A DNA stretch of 11,621 nt from contig DAIQRD010000081.1 in NCBI GenBank assembly GCA_036786445.1, positions 1 to 11,621 on the forward strand, written 5' to 3'. The DNA is from JAAZMF01 sp036786445. Lineage in GTDB: Bacteria > Bacillota > Limnochordia > DTU087. This document shows, piece after piece, positions 1 to 5,741 of this stretch; position 1 is the first letter of the stretch; each line of letters begins with the position of its first letter. Both the position numbers and the translations under genes were made by a program. The notes under the pieces were generated by a model. That model ran no database searches. It was not told the DNA's origin and was given only the letters and a program-made list of their open reading frames with translations.

Positions 1-648
1 GACAATGGCCAGGGTGAACGTGGCCAGGAAGGCAGGCCTTAGTATCGGTAGCGTGATTCTGCGCAAGGTGTAGAGGCTCGATGCCCCGCTGACCCGAGAA
101 GCCTCCTCCAACATCGTGTCAAAGGAATACATGGCTGGCGAGATCACGAGATAGGTGACAGGCAGATCAAGCATCCCTTCAAGGAAGATCATGCCTCCCA
201 ATGAGTATATGTTGAACGGCCCGCTCGAGAGCCCGAACAGGTTCCTGAGGAATAGGTTCAGCATGCCATTGGTCGGGTTAAGCAACGTTATCCACGCAGC
301 TGTGAACAGAACGTGGGGAATCATCATAGGCACTATCGGAAGGATTCGGAACAAGCCCTTGAACGGGATATCTGTCCGGATGCTCAGATAGGCGAGAAGC
401 CCACCTAGAATCGTCGAGAAACAAGCGGTCCCAAGGGTGAAAATGGCTGTATTCAAAAGCGTTTTGGGAAGTGTGGGATCGGTGTAAGCAGCGACGTACT
501 TGTCCGTTGTGAACTTCCCAATGGCCCCGATTCCCTCAGAAAAGCTGCCTATCACGAGCATTACGACAGGGCCGACCGTCAATGCGCCCACAATAATGAT
601 AAGTAATGCGACCAGTGGAAAGTGACGACTAGATTGATGGTTAAGCAC
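1..648 (-). CDS. ABC transporter permease, Fe3+/polyamine/thiamine-type importer (3'-truncated by window edge)
   Basis: Inner-membrane channel subunit of a binding-protein-dependent importer; 216 residues are visible and the C-terminus lies beyond the left edge. Hydrophobic stretches at about residues 11-33, 64-88, 100-122 and 151-173 look like membrane helices. Residues 181-204 match the EAA loop that docks on the ATPase (EEASRVSGAS, then a Leu-Pro a few residues on). I chose the GTG at 648 because it lies 2 nt after the ATPase stop and 7 nt downstream of a perfect AGGAGG (complement of 656-661). Known from the family: such permeases are either single-domain and paired with a second permease, or fused two-domain proteins; which applies here is cut off. 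The substrate cannot be assigned because the binding protein is not visible. Confidence 0.9.
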   Translation of the reverse strand, partial: MLNHQSSRHFPLVALLIIIVGALTVGPVVMLVIGSFSEGIGAIGKFTTDKYVAAYTDPTLPKTLLNTAIFTLGTACFSTILGGLLAYLSIRTDIPFKGLFRILPIVPMMIPHVLFTAAWITLLNPTNGMLNLFLRNLFGLSSGPFNIYSLGGMIFLEGMLDLPVTYLVISPAMYSFDTMLEEASRVSGASSLYTLRRITLPILRPAFLATFTLAIV

Positions 649-650
649 TG

Positions 651-1760
651 TCAGGCCTCCTCTGCAGGGTTAAGGGCACGGCACCACTCACGGTCGATAT
701 GCAGTCGCACCTTGTCACCCTTTTTGAGCGGGATATGGAATTCGAGCTTTGCAAGTACACGAGCCCCAGCAACGGAGATCTCTGCCTCGTGCGCTTCCCC
801 TGCAAAAAGAAGGCTTGTAACGGTACCCTCAAACTCGTTCTCAATCGGTGGGGAGGAAGGTGGCACCAACTCGAAGGATTCGGGGCGAGTGTAGATAGTC
901 ACCTCAGTTCCGATGTCAAGGCCGGACGGAGCGCTACATACAATATCACCTAAGGCGCAAGATACGATGGCATGGTTCTCGTCTTGATAACCCTTGATCG
1001 TCGCGTCCAGGAAGTTGGCTCTGCCGATAAAGTCCACCACGAATGGGTTGTTAGAGCGGAGGTAAATGTCCTGGGGCGTGCCTCGTTCAACTATTGAGCC
1101 TCCACGCATTATTGCAATGTCGTCGGAAATCGTCAGGGCCTCTACCTGATCGTGAGTCACATAGATGGCAGAGATAGCGAGCTCCGTAAGGAAGTCTCTG
1201 AGCTCCTTACGTGTGCTCTCACGGAGCTTTGCGTCCAGGTTGCTGAGGGGCTCATCAAAAAGGATCACTTTGGGCTCGGCTACGAGGGCCCGGGCGAGAG
1301 CCACTCTCTGCTGCTGTCCGCCACTAAGCTTGGTCGCTAGTCGATTCTCGAAACCGCCCAGCTGCACAAGATCGAGGATCTTCTTAACCCGCTCCTCGAT
1401 CTCTTTCTTTGGTGTTCTACGAACCTCGAGTGGGTAAGCGACGTTTCCAAAGACGGTCATATGAGGCCAAATCGCATAAGACTGAAATACCATTCCAATA
1501 CCCCGTCGCTCAGGGGGCAAAGATATGCCCTGAGCCTTTGACCACACCACCTCGTCACCGATAAGGATCTCGCCTGAGTCGGGAGATTCAAGCCCGGCTA
1601 TACATCTGAGTAGTGTGGTCTTCCCGCATCCGGAAGGCCCCAAAAGGGTTAGAATCCTATTGGGAGGGGTAGATAAAGTCACGTTGTTGAGAGCCGCCAC
1701 CGTTTCATCGTTTGATACGAACGTTTTGACCAGATTCCTAACTGACACCATTCCTTGCAT
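651..1760 (-). CDS. ABC transporter ATP-binding protein (FbpC/PotA-like, with C-terminal TOBE domain)
   Basis: Cytoplasmic ATPase that powers the importer whose permease follows it. The 369 residues contain Walker A (GPSGCGKTT, 41-49), Q-loop Gln93, signature LSGGQ (145-149), Walker B (VILFDE, 165-170), D-loop SNLDAKLR and switch His203. After the nucleotide-binding domain (about 1-240) comes a TOBE-type region (about 290-355), which in this family may bind substrate or regulator. The length is typical for the CUT1/Fe/polyamine family. The ATG at 1760 is preceded by a good AGAGGAG Shine-Dalgarno with 8-9 nt spacing, better than the internal ATG three codons on. The best family description is ferric iron, spermidine/putrescine or thiamine uptake; the sequence alone does not distinguish them. 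The gene is divergent from the tRNA and hydrogenase operon and is probably functionally unrelated to it. Confidence 0.93.
   Translation of the reverse strand: MQGMVSVRNLVKTFVSNDETVAALNNVTLSTPPNRILTLLGPSGCGKTTLLRCIAGLESPDSGEILIGDEVVWSKAQGISLPPERRGIGMVFQSYAIWPHMTVFGNVAYPLEVRRTPKKEIEERVKKILDLVQLGGFENRLATKLSGGQQQRVALARALVAEPKVILFDEPLSNLDAKLRESTRKELRDFLTELAISAIYVTHDQVEALTISDDIAIMRGGSIVERGTPQDIYLRSNNPFVVDFIGRANFLDATIKGYQDENHAIVSCALGDIVCSAPSGLDIGTEVTIYTRPESFELVPPSSPPIENEFEGTVTSLLFAGEAHEAEISVAGARVLAKLEFHIPLKKGDKVRLHIDREWCRALNPAEEA
656..661 (-). promoter_or_regulatory. Ribosome binding site for the ABC permease
   Basis: A perfect AGGAGG (minus strand) lies inside the last codons of the ATPase gene, 7 nt before the GTG at 648. 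It decides the permease start and implies translation coupled to the ATPase. Confidence 0.75.
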
Positions 1761-2028
1761 GATAATTGCTCCTCTCTCCAGAAACTCTCCCTCGGCTGTG
1801 GGAGTATTGCGGGCGCGGTTCTGCTGATGTTGAGCTGCCCTAGGAGCATCACTGATTAGTTACCACCTTAGCCGATCTTTCTCTGTTAGGGCCAAGATGC
1901 ATCCCTTGGTAACCATGCCCGATACTGATTACTCCTCTCCAGCTTATATTCCTTGTCAAAGAGCAGATTTCCTATCTGTAGGTGCCCGATAAGCGGCCAA
2001 TAGCCCCTGTACTGAAATCGAGGGTGGG
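1761..2028 (-). other. Non-coding leader/intergenic region upstream of the ABC ATPase, with several dyads
   Basis: No convincing gene lies here. On the minus strand, upstream of the ATPase gene, it holds an inverted repeat CAGAT-N5-ATCTG (1964-1978), a direct repeat ACTGATTA (1851-1858 and 1924-1931), a dyad CCAAG-N8-CTTGG (1892-1909) and a longer-range dyad GTTACCA (1859-1865) with TGGTAAC (1907-1913). The last two share bases 1907-1909, so they could only form alternatively. A TTGACA is present (complement of 1954-1959) but no -10 box lies at a good distance. I recognise no known riboswitch or T-box consensus. Confidence 0.4.
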
Positions 2029-2058
2029 TTGACGTTAGGGCTGGCCCCATGATAAAAT
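2029..2058 (+). promoter_or_regulatory. Sigma-A-type promoter of the tRNA-Ser gene
   Basis: A -35 box TTGACG (2029-2034) and a -10 box TAAAAT (2053-2058), each 5 of 6 to consensus, are separated by 18 bp. This predicts a transcript start near 2065, about 14 nt before the mature tRNA 5' end, a normal arrangement for a tRNA gene. Confidence 0.65.
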
Positions 2059-2078
2059 GTAACGTGCTAAGAGCATAT

Positions 2079-2167
2079 GGAGGGGTGTCAGAGCGGACGA
2101 TTGTGGCGGTCTTGAAAACCGCTGAGGTGATGAGCCTCCGTGGGTTCGAATCCCACCCCCTCCGCCA
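2079..2167 (+). tRNA. tRNA-Ser (anticodon UGA), CCA encoded
   Basis: The acceptor stem GGAGGGG (2079-2085) pairs with CCCCTCC (2157-2163), followed by discriminator G (2164) and an encoded CCA (2165-2167). The anticodon stem GCGGT/ACCGC (2106-2110/2118-2122) closes the loop CTTGAAA, placing anticodon TGA at 2113-2115, which reads UCA and, by wobble, other UCN codons. A long variable arm (GAGG...CCTC, about 2124-2138), as expected for class II serine tRNAs, is followed by the T arm GTGGG-TTCGAAT-CCCAC (2140-2156). The gene has its own promoter and terminator, so it is an independent transcription unit. Confidence 0.97.
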
Positions 2168-2174
2168 TCTACAG

Positions 2175-2207
2175 ATCGTTCCCGTGCATTAAAGGGAGCG
2201 ATTTTTT
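2175..2207 (+). terminator. Intrinsic terminator of tRNA-Ser
   Basis: ATCGTTCCC (2175-2183) and GGGAGCGAT (2194-2202) form a 9-bp stem with one G-U pair and a 10-nt loop, followed by a run of six T (2202-2207). It begins 8 nt after the CCA end. Confidence 0.85.
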
Positions 2208-2300
2208 GCTATCTTTGGATGGTGAGATGCTAACTTGAAATGTAATGATCCATGGGTAGTGAACCGAAGAGGCAGGAACTTCAACGAAAAGGATGAATGT

Positions 2301-2317
2301 GTATTATTAGGTAATAC
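2301..2317 (+). promoter_or_regulatory. Palindromic operator-like dyad overlapping a possible -10 box
   Basis: GTATTA-N5-TAATAC is a perfect 6-bp inverted repeat about 77 bp before the first gene of the operon. It contains TATTAT (2302-2307), which is 5 of 6 to a -10 box, but no good -35 box sits 16-18 bp upstream. A regulator binding site is plausible; the regulator is unknown. It does not match the Rex half-site pattern I know (TTGTTAA/TTGTGAA). Confidence 0.35.
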
Positions 2318-2336
2318 CATAGTAAAAACTGAACAT

Positions 2337-2360
2337 ACGGGGTTTTGATGGGGACCCCGT
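2337..2360 (+). other. Leader hairpin upstream of the hydrogenase operon
   Basis: ACGGGGT (2337-2343) and ACCCCGT (2354-2360) form a perfect 7-bp stem with a 10-nt loop. No T-run follows directly, so it is not a standard intrinsic terminator. It would lie in the 5' untranslated leader if transcription starts near the upstream dyad, 33 nt before the first start codon. Confidence 0.4.
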
Positions 2361-2393
2361 CACGAGTGCACTTTTGATAATAGGTGATGATTA

Positions 2394-2765
2394 ATGAGAA
2401 TACGGGATGTAATGGAAATAATTGATGCAGAGCTTTTGACAAAGGTGGATCACATGGAGTACCAGGTGCTATCAGTCTGTGGGGCTGATCTTATGAGTGA
2501 CGTGTTGGCTTTTACCAAGGCCAAGACGCTGCTCCTGACTGGTTTGACCTCTATCCAGGCAATACGGACGGCTCAGGTAGTGGATCTGGCCGGGATTGTT
2601 TTCGTCCGTGGCAAACACCCTAGCCCTGAAGTCATCGAGATGGCCAATGAAGAGGATCTACCGTTGTTGACTACTAGCCACCCTCTCTATGAGACTTGTG
2701 GGAGACTCTATCGATGCGGATTGAAGGGGTGTTCAGAGCTTAATTCCGGAGGGGGGTCCGACTAG
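2394..2765 (+). CDS. DRTGG-domain-like small protein (first of two)
   Basis: A 123-residue soluble protein resembling the DRTGG-type regulatory domain found in CBS/PTA-type proteins and, as a stand-alone protein, in clostridial hydrogenase operons. It has an alternating beta/alpha pattern: a Val/Leu-rich strand near residues 44-50, a helix after TSIQA, a strand VDLAGIVFVRG (63-73), then a strand ending LPLLTT and a C-terminal GRLYRCGLKG. It aligns by eye with the second DRTGG-like protein at 4648 (ADLMSDV with SDLLSDV; GRLYRCGLKG with GRLYELGVRG). The ATG has a fair AGGTGA site 6 nt upstream. There are no transmembrane segments. Its stop overlaps the next start by 1 nt (TAGTG). Its role is unknown; ligand binding or signal reception is inferred from the family and context. 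Confidence 0.8.
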   Translation: MRIRDVMEIIDAELLTKVDHMEYQVLSVCGADLMSDVLAFTKAKTLLLTGLTSIQAIRTAQVVDLAGIVFVRGKHPSPEVIEMANEEDLPLLTTSHPLYETCGRLYRCGLKGCSELNSGGGSD

Positions 2766-3217
2766 TGACAACCGCTGGAGGCGCGGAGGCACTGATGTCA
2801 GTCACATATGATGTTGTGGCAGGTGACTTTGTGCGAGGCGGTGAGGCTGCCGGCAAACTCAAGCGGGTATTACAGCAATTGGGTCTTGATCCTGCCATTA
2901 TTCGTAGAGCTGCTATAGCAGCCTATGAGGCAGAGATGAACATCGTAATCCACTCCTATGGCGGTCAGATTAGTGTAGACATAACCTGCGATAGCATTGA
3001 GATACAGTGCGAAGACTGCGGGCCTGGCATACCAGACATCGACAAAGCATTACAAGAAGGTTATTCCACAGCCAGTGATGACGTTAGGGAGATGGGCTTT
3101 GGTGCGGGAATGGGCCTTCCCAATATACGCAGAAGTGCAGATGAATTTTCCATAGAATCTACAATAGGTGAAGGCACGCGGTTGCAGGTAAAAATCCTGC
3201 ATAAAGCTGGTGAGTAA
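2765..3217 (+). CDS. GHKL ATP-binding protein, anti-sigma-factor (RsbW/RsbT/SpoIIAB)-like
   Basis: A small cytoplasmic ATPase-fold protein of 150 residues, the usual size of serine kinases/anti-sigma factors of the RsbW type. The N-box carries E55 and N59 (EAEMNIVIHS), the G1 box is EDCGPGIPD (83-91), the G2 region is GFGAGMGLPNI (111-121) and a final GEGT lies at 135-138. All core ATP-binding elements appear intact. The GTG start at 2765 overlaps the previous stop and has GGAGGGG 8 nt upstream; an ATG ten codons in (2795), with its own GGAGG, is a possible alternative. In known systems these proteins phosphorylate an antagonist or sequester a sigma factor; no sigma factor or STAS antagonist gene is in the window, so the partner here is unknown. 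Confidence 0.85.
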   Translation: MTTAGGAEALMSVTYDVVAGDFVRGGEAAGKLKRVLQQLGLDPAIIRRAAIAAYEAEMNIVIHSYGGQISVDITCDSIEIQCEDCGPGIPDIDKALQEGYSTASDDVREMGFGAGMGLPNIRRSADEFSIESTIGEGTRLQVKILHKAGE

Positions 3218-3219
3218 AA

Positions 3220-4608
3220 TTGCAGCCATATTTTCACTCAGTTACGCTAGATACCGATAACTGCAAAGGGTGTACGATTTGTATCAAGCGCTGTCCGACT
3301 GAAGCCATCCGGGTGCGCAACGGCAAGGCTCGGATCTTGGAAACGCGCTGCATTGATTGTGGGGAATGCATTAGAACATGCCCGAACCACGCAAAGAGGG
3401 CCATTGCTGACGATTTTGCTTCGTTTGATAAATATGCTTATACAGTTGCATTACCGGCACCTTCATTTTTCGGTCAATTCTCGGGTCCAGATGTCACAGT
3501 TGGCAAGATACTGCAATCACTGCTGGCTCTGGGCTTTACTTCTGTTTATGAGGTGGCAGAGGCAGCTGAGCATGTCAGTTTGGCTATCAGCCGGTATATT
3601 GAAAATAGCCCTAAGCGCCCTTTGATCTCTTCTTCTTGTCCAGCTATTGTGCGCCTTATCCAGGTGCGTTTTCCAGATCTTATAGATCACTTAATACCAA
3701 TTCAAGCTCCAGTAGATATTGCTGCCCGATTCGCCAAAGAGTCTATCATGCGCAAGTACGGCCTCAAGCGAGAGGAGATTGGGGCGTTCTTTATTACTCC
3801 CTGCCCGGCTAAAGTCACTGCCTTGAAGCAGCCTATTGGCTTGACGGCCTCTTGGGTGGATGGCGCCATACCTCTCTCGGATGTCTACGCGCGGGTGTTA
3901 CGTGTTTTGCCTCATCTTGAGGACACCCCCGAACTCCAGCAGGCCAGTGCCGCCGGTATCCTCTGGGGACGGGCATCTGGGGAGGAGGATGCCATCGGAG
4001 CATCAAAACATGTAGCAGTAGACGGGATTCATGCAGTTATTGATGTACTCAGTGAAATTGAGATAGGTAAATTCCATGATGTTGACTTCATTGAGTGTCA
4101 AGCCTGTCGTGGAGGCTGTGTCGGTGGTCCGTTGACTGTACAGAATGCCTTTCTGGCTAGGGTAAATCTGGAAAACCTGACTCGTGAGCTTCCCAACGAG
4201 ATCCCTTCTGAGCTCGTGGAAGAATTCGAACGAAACTGGGCAACGGGAACCTACAATCTGGAGATGGAGCTTGAACCCCGTTCTATTCTCAAGCTAGATG
4301 ATGATTTCACTAGGGCCATCGAGAAGATGGAGCTATTGGAAAAGACAGTTGCCTCCTTGCCAGGTTTGGACTGCGGATCCTGTGGGTCACCTAGTTGCCA
4401 AGCGTTGGCAGAGGATATTGTTCAAGGATTGGCCACAGAAGGGGATTGCGTATTTGTGCTCCGGGACGGAGTCCAGTCTCTAGCTGAGGATCTGCTCGAA
4501 TTAGCCCGGAGGGTGCCAGGCTCTATATCCTATGAAGGCGAAGTATACGAAGAGGAGCAAGAGCACACAAAAGAAGGCATATCTGAGCCAGGGGCGAGTG
4601 GTGATTAA
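3220..4608 (+). CDS. Putative sensory [FeFe]-hydrogenase-like iron-sulfur protein (HydS/group C-D type)
   Basis: A 462-residue protein combining three iron-sulfur modules. An N-terminal 2[4Fe-4S] ferredoxin has C15/18/21/25 and C44/47/50/54. A hydrogenase large-subunit-like H-cluster domain (about 73-310) has cluster ligands C140, C195, C296 and C300 in motifs SSSCP, TPCPAK and ECQACRGGC. A C-terminal [4Fe-4S] domain has C385, C388, C393 and C410 (CGSCGSPSC...C). Compared with catalytic enzymes, the proton-relay Cys is Ser139, and Thr193 and Gln294 replace two conserved Met; the active-site Lys198 is kept. That pattern fits putative sensor hydrogenases rather than a turnover enzyme. There is no PAS domain; the tail is Glu-rich and probably disordered. 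The TTG at 3220 (GGTGAG 5 nt upstream) is the only start that keeps the first Cys motif, because a stop lies three codons upstream. Confidence 0.88.
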   Translation: MQPYFHSVTLDTDNCKGCTICIKRCPTEAIRVRNGKARILETRCIDCGECIRTCPNHAKRAIADDFASFDKYAYTVALPAPSFFGQFSGPDVTVGKILQSLLALGFTSVYEVAEAAEHVSLAISRYIENSPKRPLISSSCPAIVRLIQVRFPDLIDHLIPIQAPVDIAARFAKESIMRKYGLKREEIGAFFITPCPAKVTALKQPIGLTASWVDGAIPLSDVYARVLRVLPHLEDTPELQQASAAGILWGRASGEEDAIGASKHVAVDGIHAVIDVLSEIEIGKFHDVDFIECQACRGGCVGGPLTVQNAFLARVNLENLTRELPNEIPSELVEEFERNWATGTYNLEMELEPRSILKLDDDFTRAIEKMELLEKTVASLPGLDCGSCGSPSCQALAEDIVQGLATEGDCVFVLRDGVQSLAEDLLELARRVPGSISYEGEVYEEEQEHTKEGISEPGASGD

Positions 4609-4647
4609 GCCGCCAAGTAAGACTTCGTGGGGAAAGGGTGAATAGAC

Positions 4648-4998
4648 TTGCAGTGGGCAGCAATAACCGAAGCACTATCTCTGCCCCCATGTGGGGACTG
4701 CTCGGGAGAGGCAGAGGTAAAAGGGGGCTACTGTTCAGATCTCCTCAGTGATGTTATGGGGAAAGCAGCCGCTAGATCCATATGGGTAACAAACCAGGTA
4801 CACTCCAATGTGATCGCTGTGGCAACACTGATCGATGCTGCGGCGGTTATTATCGCGGGCGGAGTGCAACCGGAGGCGGGGACGCTGGAAAAAGCAAAGG
4901 AAGTGGGTATCCCTGTATTTGCTACAGACTTACCTGCCTTTGAGGTAGTGGGGCGTTTGTATGAGTTGGGTGTCCGAGGTGCTATTCGGAGTGGCTAA
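4648..4998 (+). CDS. DRTGG-domain-like small protein (second of two)
   Basis: A 116-residue soluble protein, a divergent paralogue of the one at 2394. The shared core runs from SDLLSDVMG (about 32-40) through strands ending SIWVTNQ and AAVIIAGGV to the C-terminal GRLYELGVRG. It differs by an N-terminal segment with three Cys (CGDC and a later GYC) that could be redox- or metal-active, though too few to call a cluster. The TTG start is 7 nt after AAGGGTG; there is no better in-frame start before the conserved core. Its 3' end overlaps the PHP gene. Function unknown; presumed regulatory partner of the sensor hydrogenase and phosphoesterase by context. Confidence 0.78.
   Translation: MQWAAITEALSLPPCGDCSGEAEVKGGYCSDLLSDVMGKAAARSIWVTNQVHSNVIAVATLIDAAAVIIAGGVQPEAGTLEKAKEVGIPVFATDLPAFEVVGRLYELGVRGAIRSG
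4976..4981 (+). promoter_or_regulatory. Ribosome binding site that favours the GTG start of the PHP gene
   Basis: GAGGTG lies within the end of the preceding gene, 9 nt before the GTG at 4991. The earlier in-frame ATG at 4961 has no comparable site and would overlap the upstream gene by 38 nt. Confidence 0.45.
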
Positions 4999-5737
4999 GT
5001 GGATGCCCATTGATCTCCACGTCCATACTGGGTTATCGCCTTGTGCTGAGCAGGAAATGTCCCCCTGGAATATTGTGCGCATGGCACAGCTAGAGAAACT
5101 TGCTCTGATCGCTATCACAGATCACAATACAGTGGCAAATGCGGGTACTGTAATGCAGGTGGGAGCCGAGTTGGGTTTATCGGTCTTAGCGGGAATGGAA
5201 GTTCAGACTAGGGAAGAGGTGCATTTACTGGCCATTTTCCCGACTTTGGATTTGGCTTTAGCTTTCGAGAAGTTTGTATGGGAGTATCTTCCAGATATAC
5301 CCAATCGGCCGGAGGTCTTTGGTGAGCAGATATTGTATGATAGTGAAGACAAGCAGATTGGTTCTATCGAAAAATTGCTCATGCAATCCGTGCTCCTTGG
5401 AGTCGAAGAGGTAGGCGAGGCCATTGCCGCCCATGGAGGTTTGGTCATAGCTTCTCATATTAATCGCCGTGCGTATAGCCTTGTTGGCCAGTTGGGGTTT
5501 GTGCCGCCGAATCTTTCGCTAGATGCTGTGGAGATTGACAGATCATTTACCTATGAGAGGTTCACCAATGAATATGAGCAGCTAAGGCAGTACCCGGTTT
5601 TGTGCAGTTCCGATGCTCACCAGCTTACTGACCTAGTGGGCAGTTTTCAATCAGTGGTGCTCATGGAGAGGCCAAGCTTTACAGCTCTGAAGAGTCTGCT
5701 GGCATCCCGCGACCACCTGCGGATTCGAGTAGGATGA
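4991..5737 (+). CDS. PHP-domain metal-dependent phosphoesterase
   Basis: A cytoplasmic PHP-fold hydrolase of 248 residues, probably acting on a phosphoester or phosphoanhydride with two or three bound metals. Visible metal motifs (numbered from the GTG at 4991): DLHVH (H10, H12), ITDHN (D44, H45), GME (E70) with VHLLAI (H78), SHINR (H156) and CSSDAH (D208, H210). All PHP motifs appear complete, so activity is likely. I chose GTG 4991 over ATG 5003 (four codons later, weak ribosome site) and ATG 4961 (38-nt overlap, extra non-conserved residues). It overlaps the DRTGG gene by 8 nt, and the next gene follows after 4 nt. Known PHP substrates include histidinol phosphate, nucleoside 3',5'-bisphosphates and DNA ends; the substrate here is unknown. 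In this operon a signalling nucleotide or a phosphoprotein is a possibility, by inference only. Confidence 0.88.
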   Translation: MAKWMPIDLHVHTGLSPCAEQEMSPWNIVRMAQLEKLALIAITDHNTVANAGTVMQVGAELGLSVLAGMEVQTREEVHLLAIFPTLDLALAFEKFVWEYLPDIPNRPEVFGEQILYDSEDKQIGSIEKLLMQSVLLGVEEVGEAIAAHGGLVIASHINRRAYSLVGQLGFVPPNLSLDAVEIDRSFTYERFTNEYEQLRQYPVLCSSDAHQLTDLVGSFQSVVLMERPSFTALKSLLASRDHLRIRVG

Positions 5738-5741
5738 TGAT

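Noticed and set aside
641..953. Plus-strand and alternative-frame open frames across the ABC ATPase gene, and similar antisense frames within hydB and hydA
   Set aside because: They lack recognisable motifs and lie wholly opposite or out of frame with genes whose conserved motifs are clear.
1860..1916. An 18-codon minus-strand open frame as a leader peptide gene
   Set aside because: The nearest ribosome-site-like sequence is about 15 nt from its ATG and no run of regulatory codons is present; too weak to list as a gene.
1761..2028. T-box or known riboswitch ahead of the ABC genes
   Set aside because: No TGGNACCGCG-type antiterminator, no terminator hairpin with T-run, and no TPP-type conserved blocks were found.
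2079..2167. tRNA-Ser as the attachment site of an integrated element
   Set aside because: No integrase, excision gene or repeat of the tRNA 3' end is visible in the window; the genes on both sides look like ordinary chromosomal operons.
2208..2393. Rex operator (TTGTTAA/TTGTGAA inverted repeat) before the operon
   Set aside because: No matching half-sites were found on reading both strands; the only good palindrome is GTATTA-N5-TAATAC.
4961..5002. Earlier ATG for the PHP gene
   Set aside because: It overlaps the DRTGG gene by 38 nt, has no good ribosome binding site and adds residues ahead of the family's usual short N-terminus before DLHVH.
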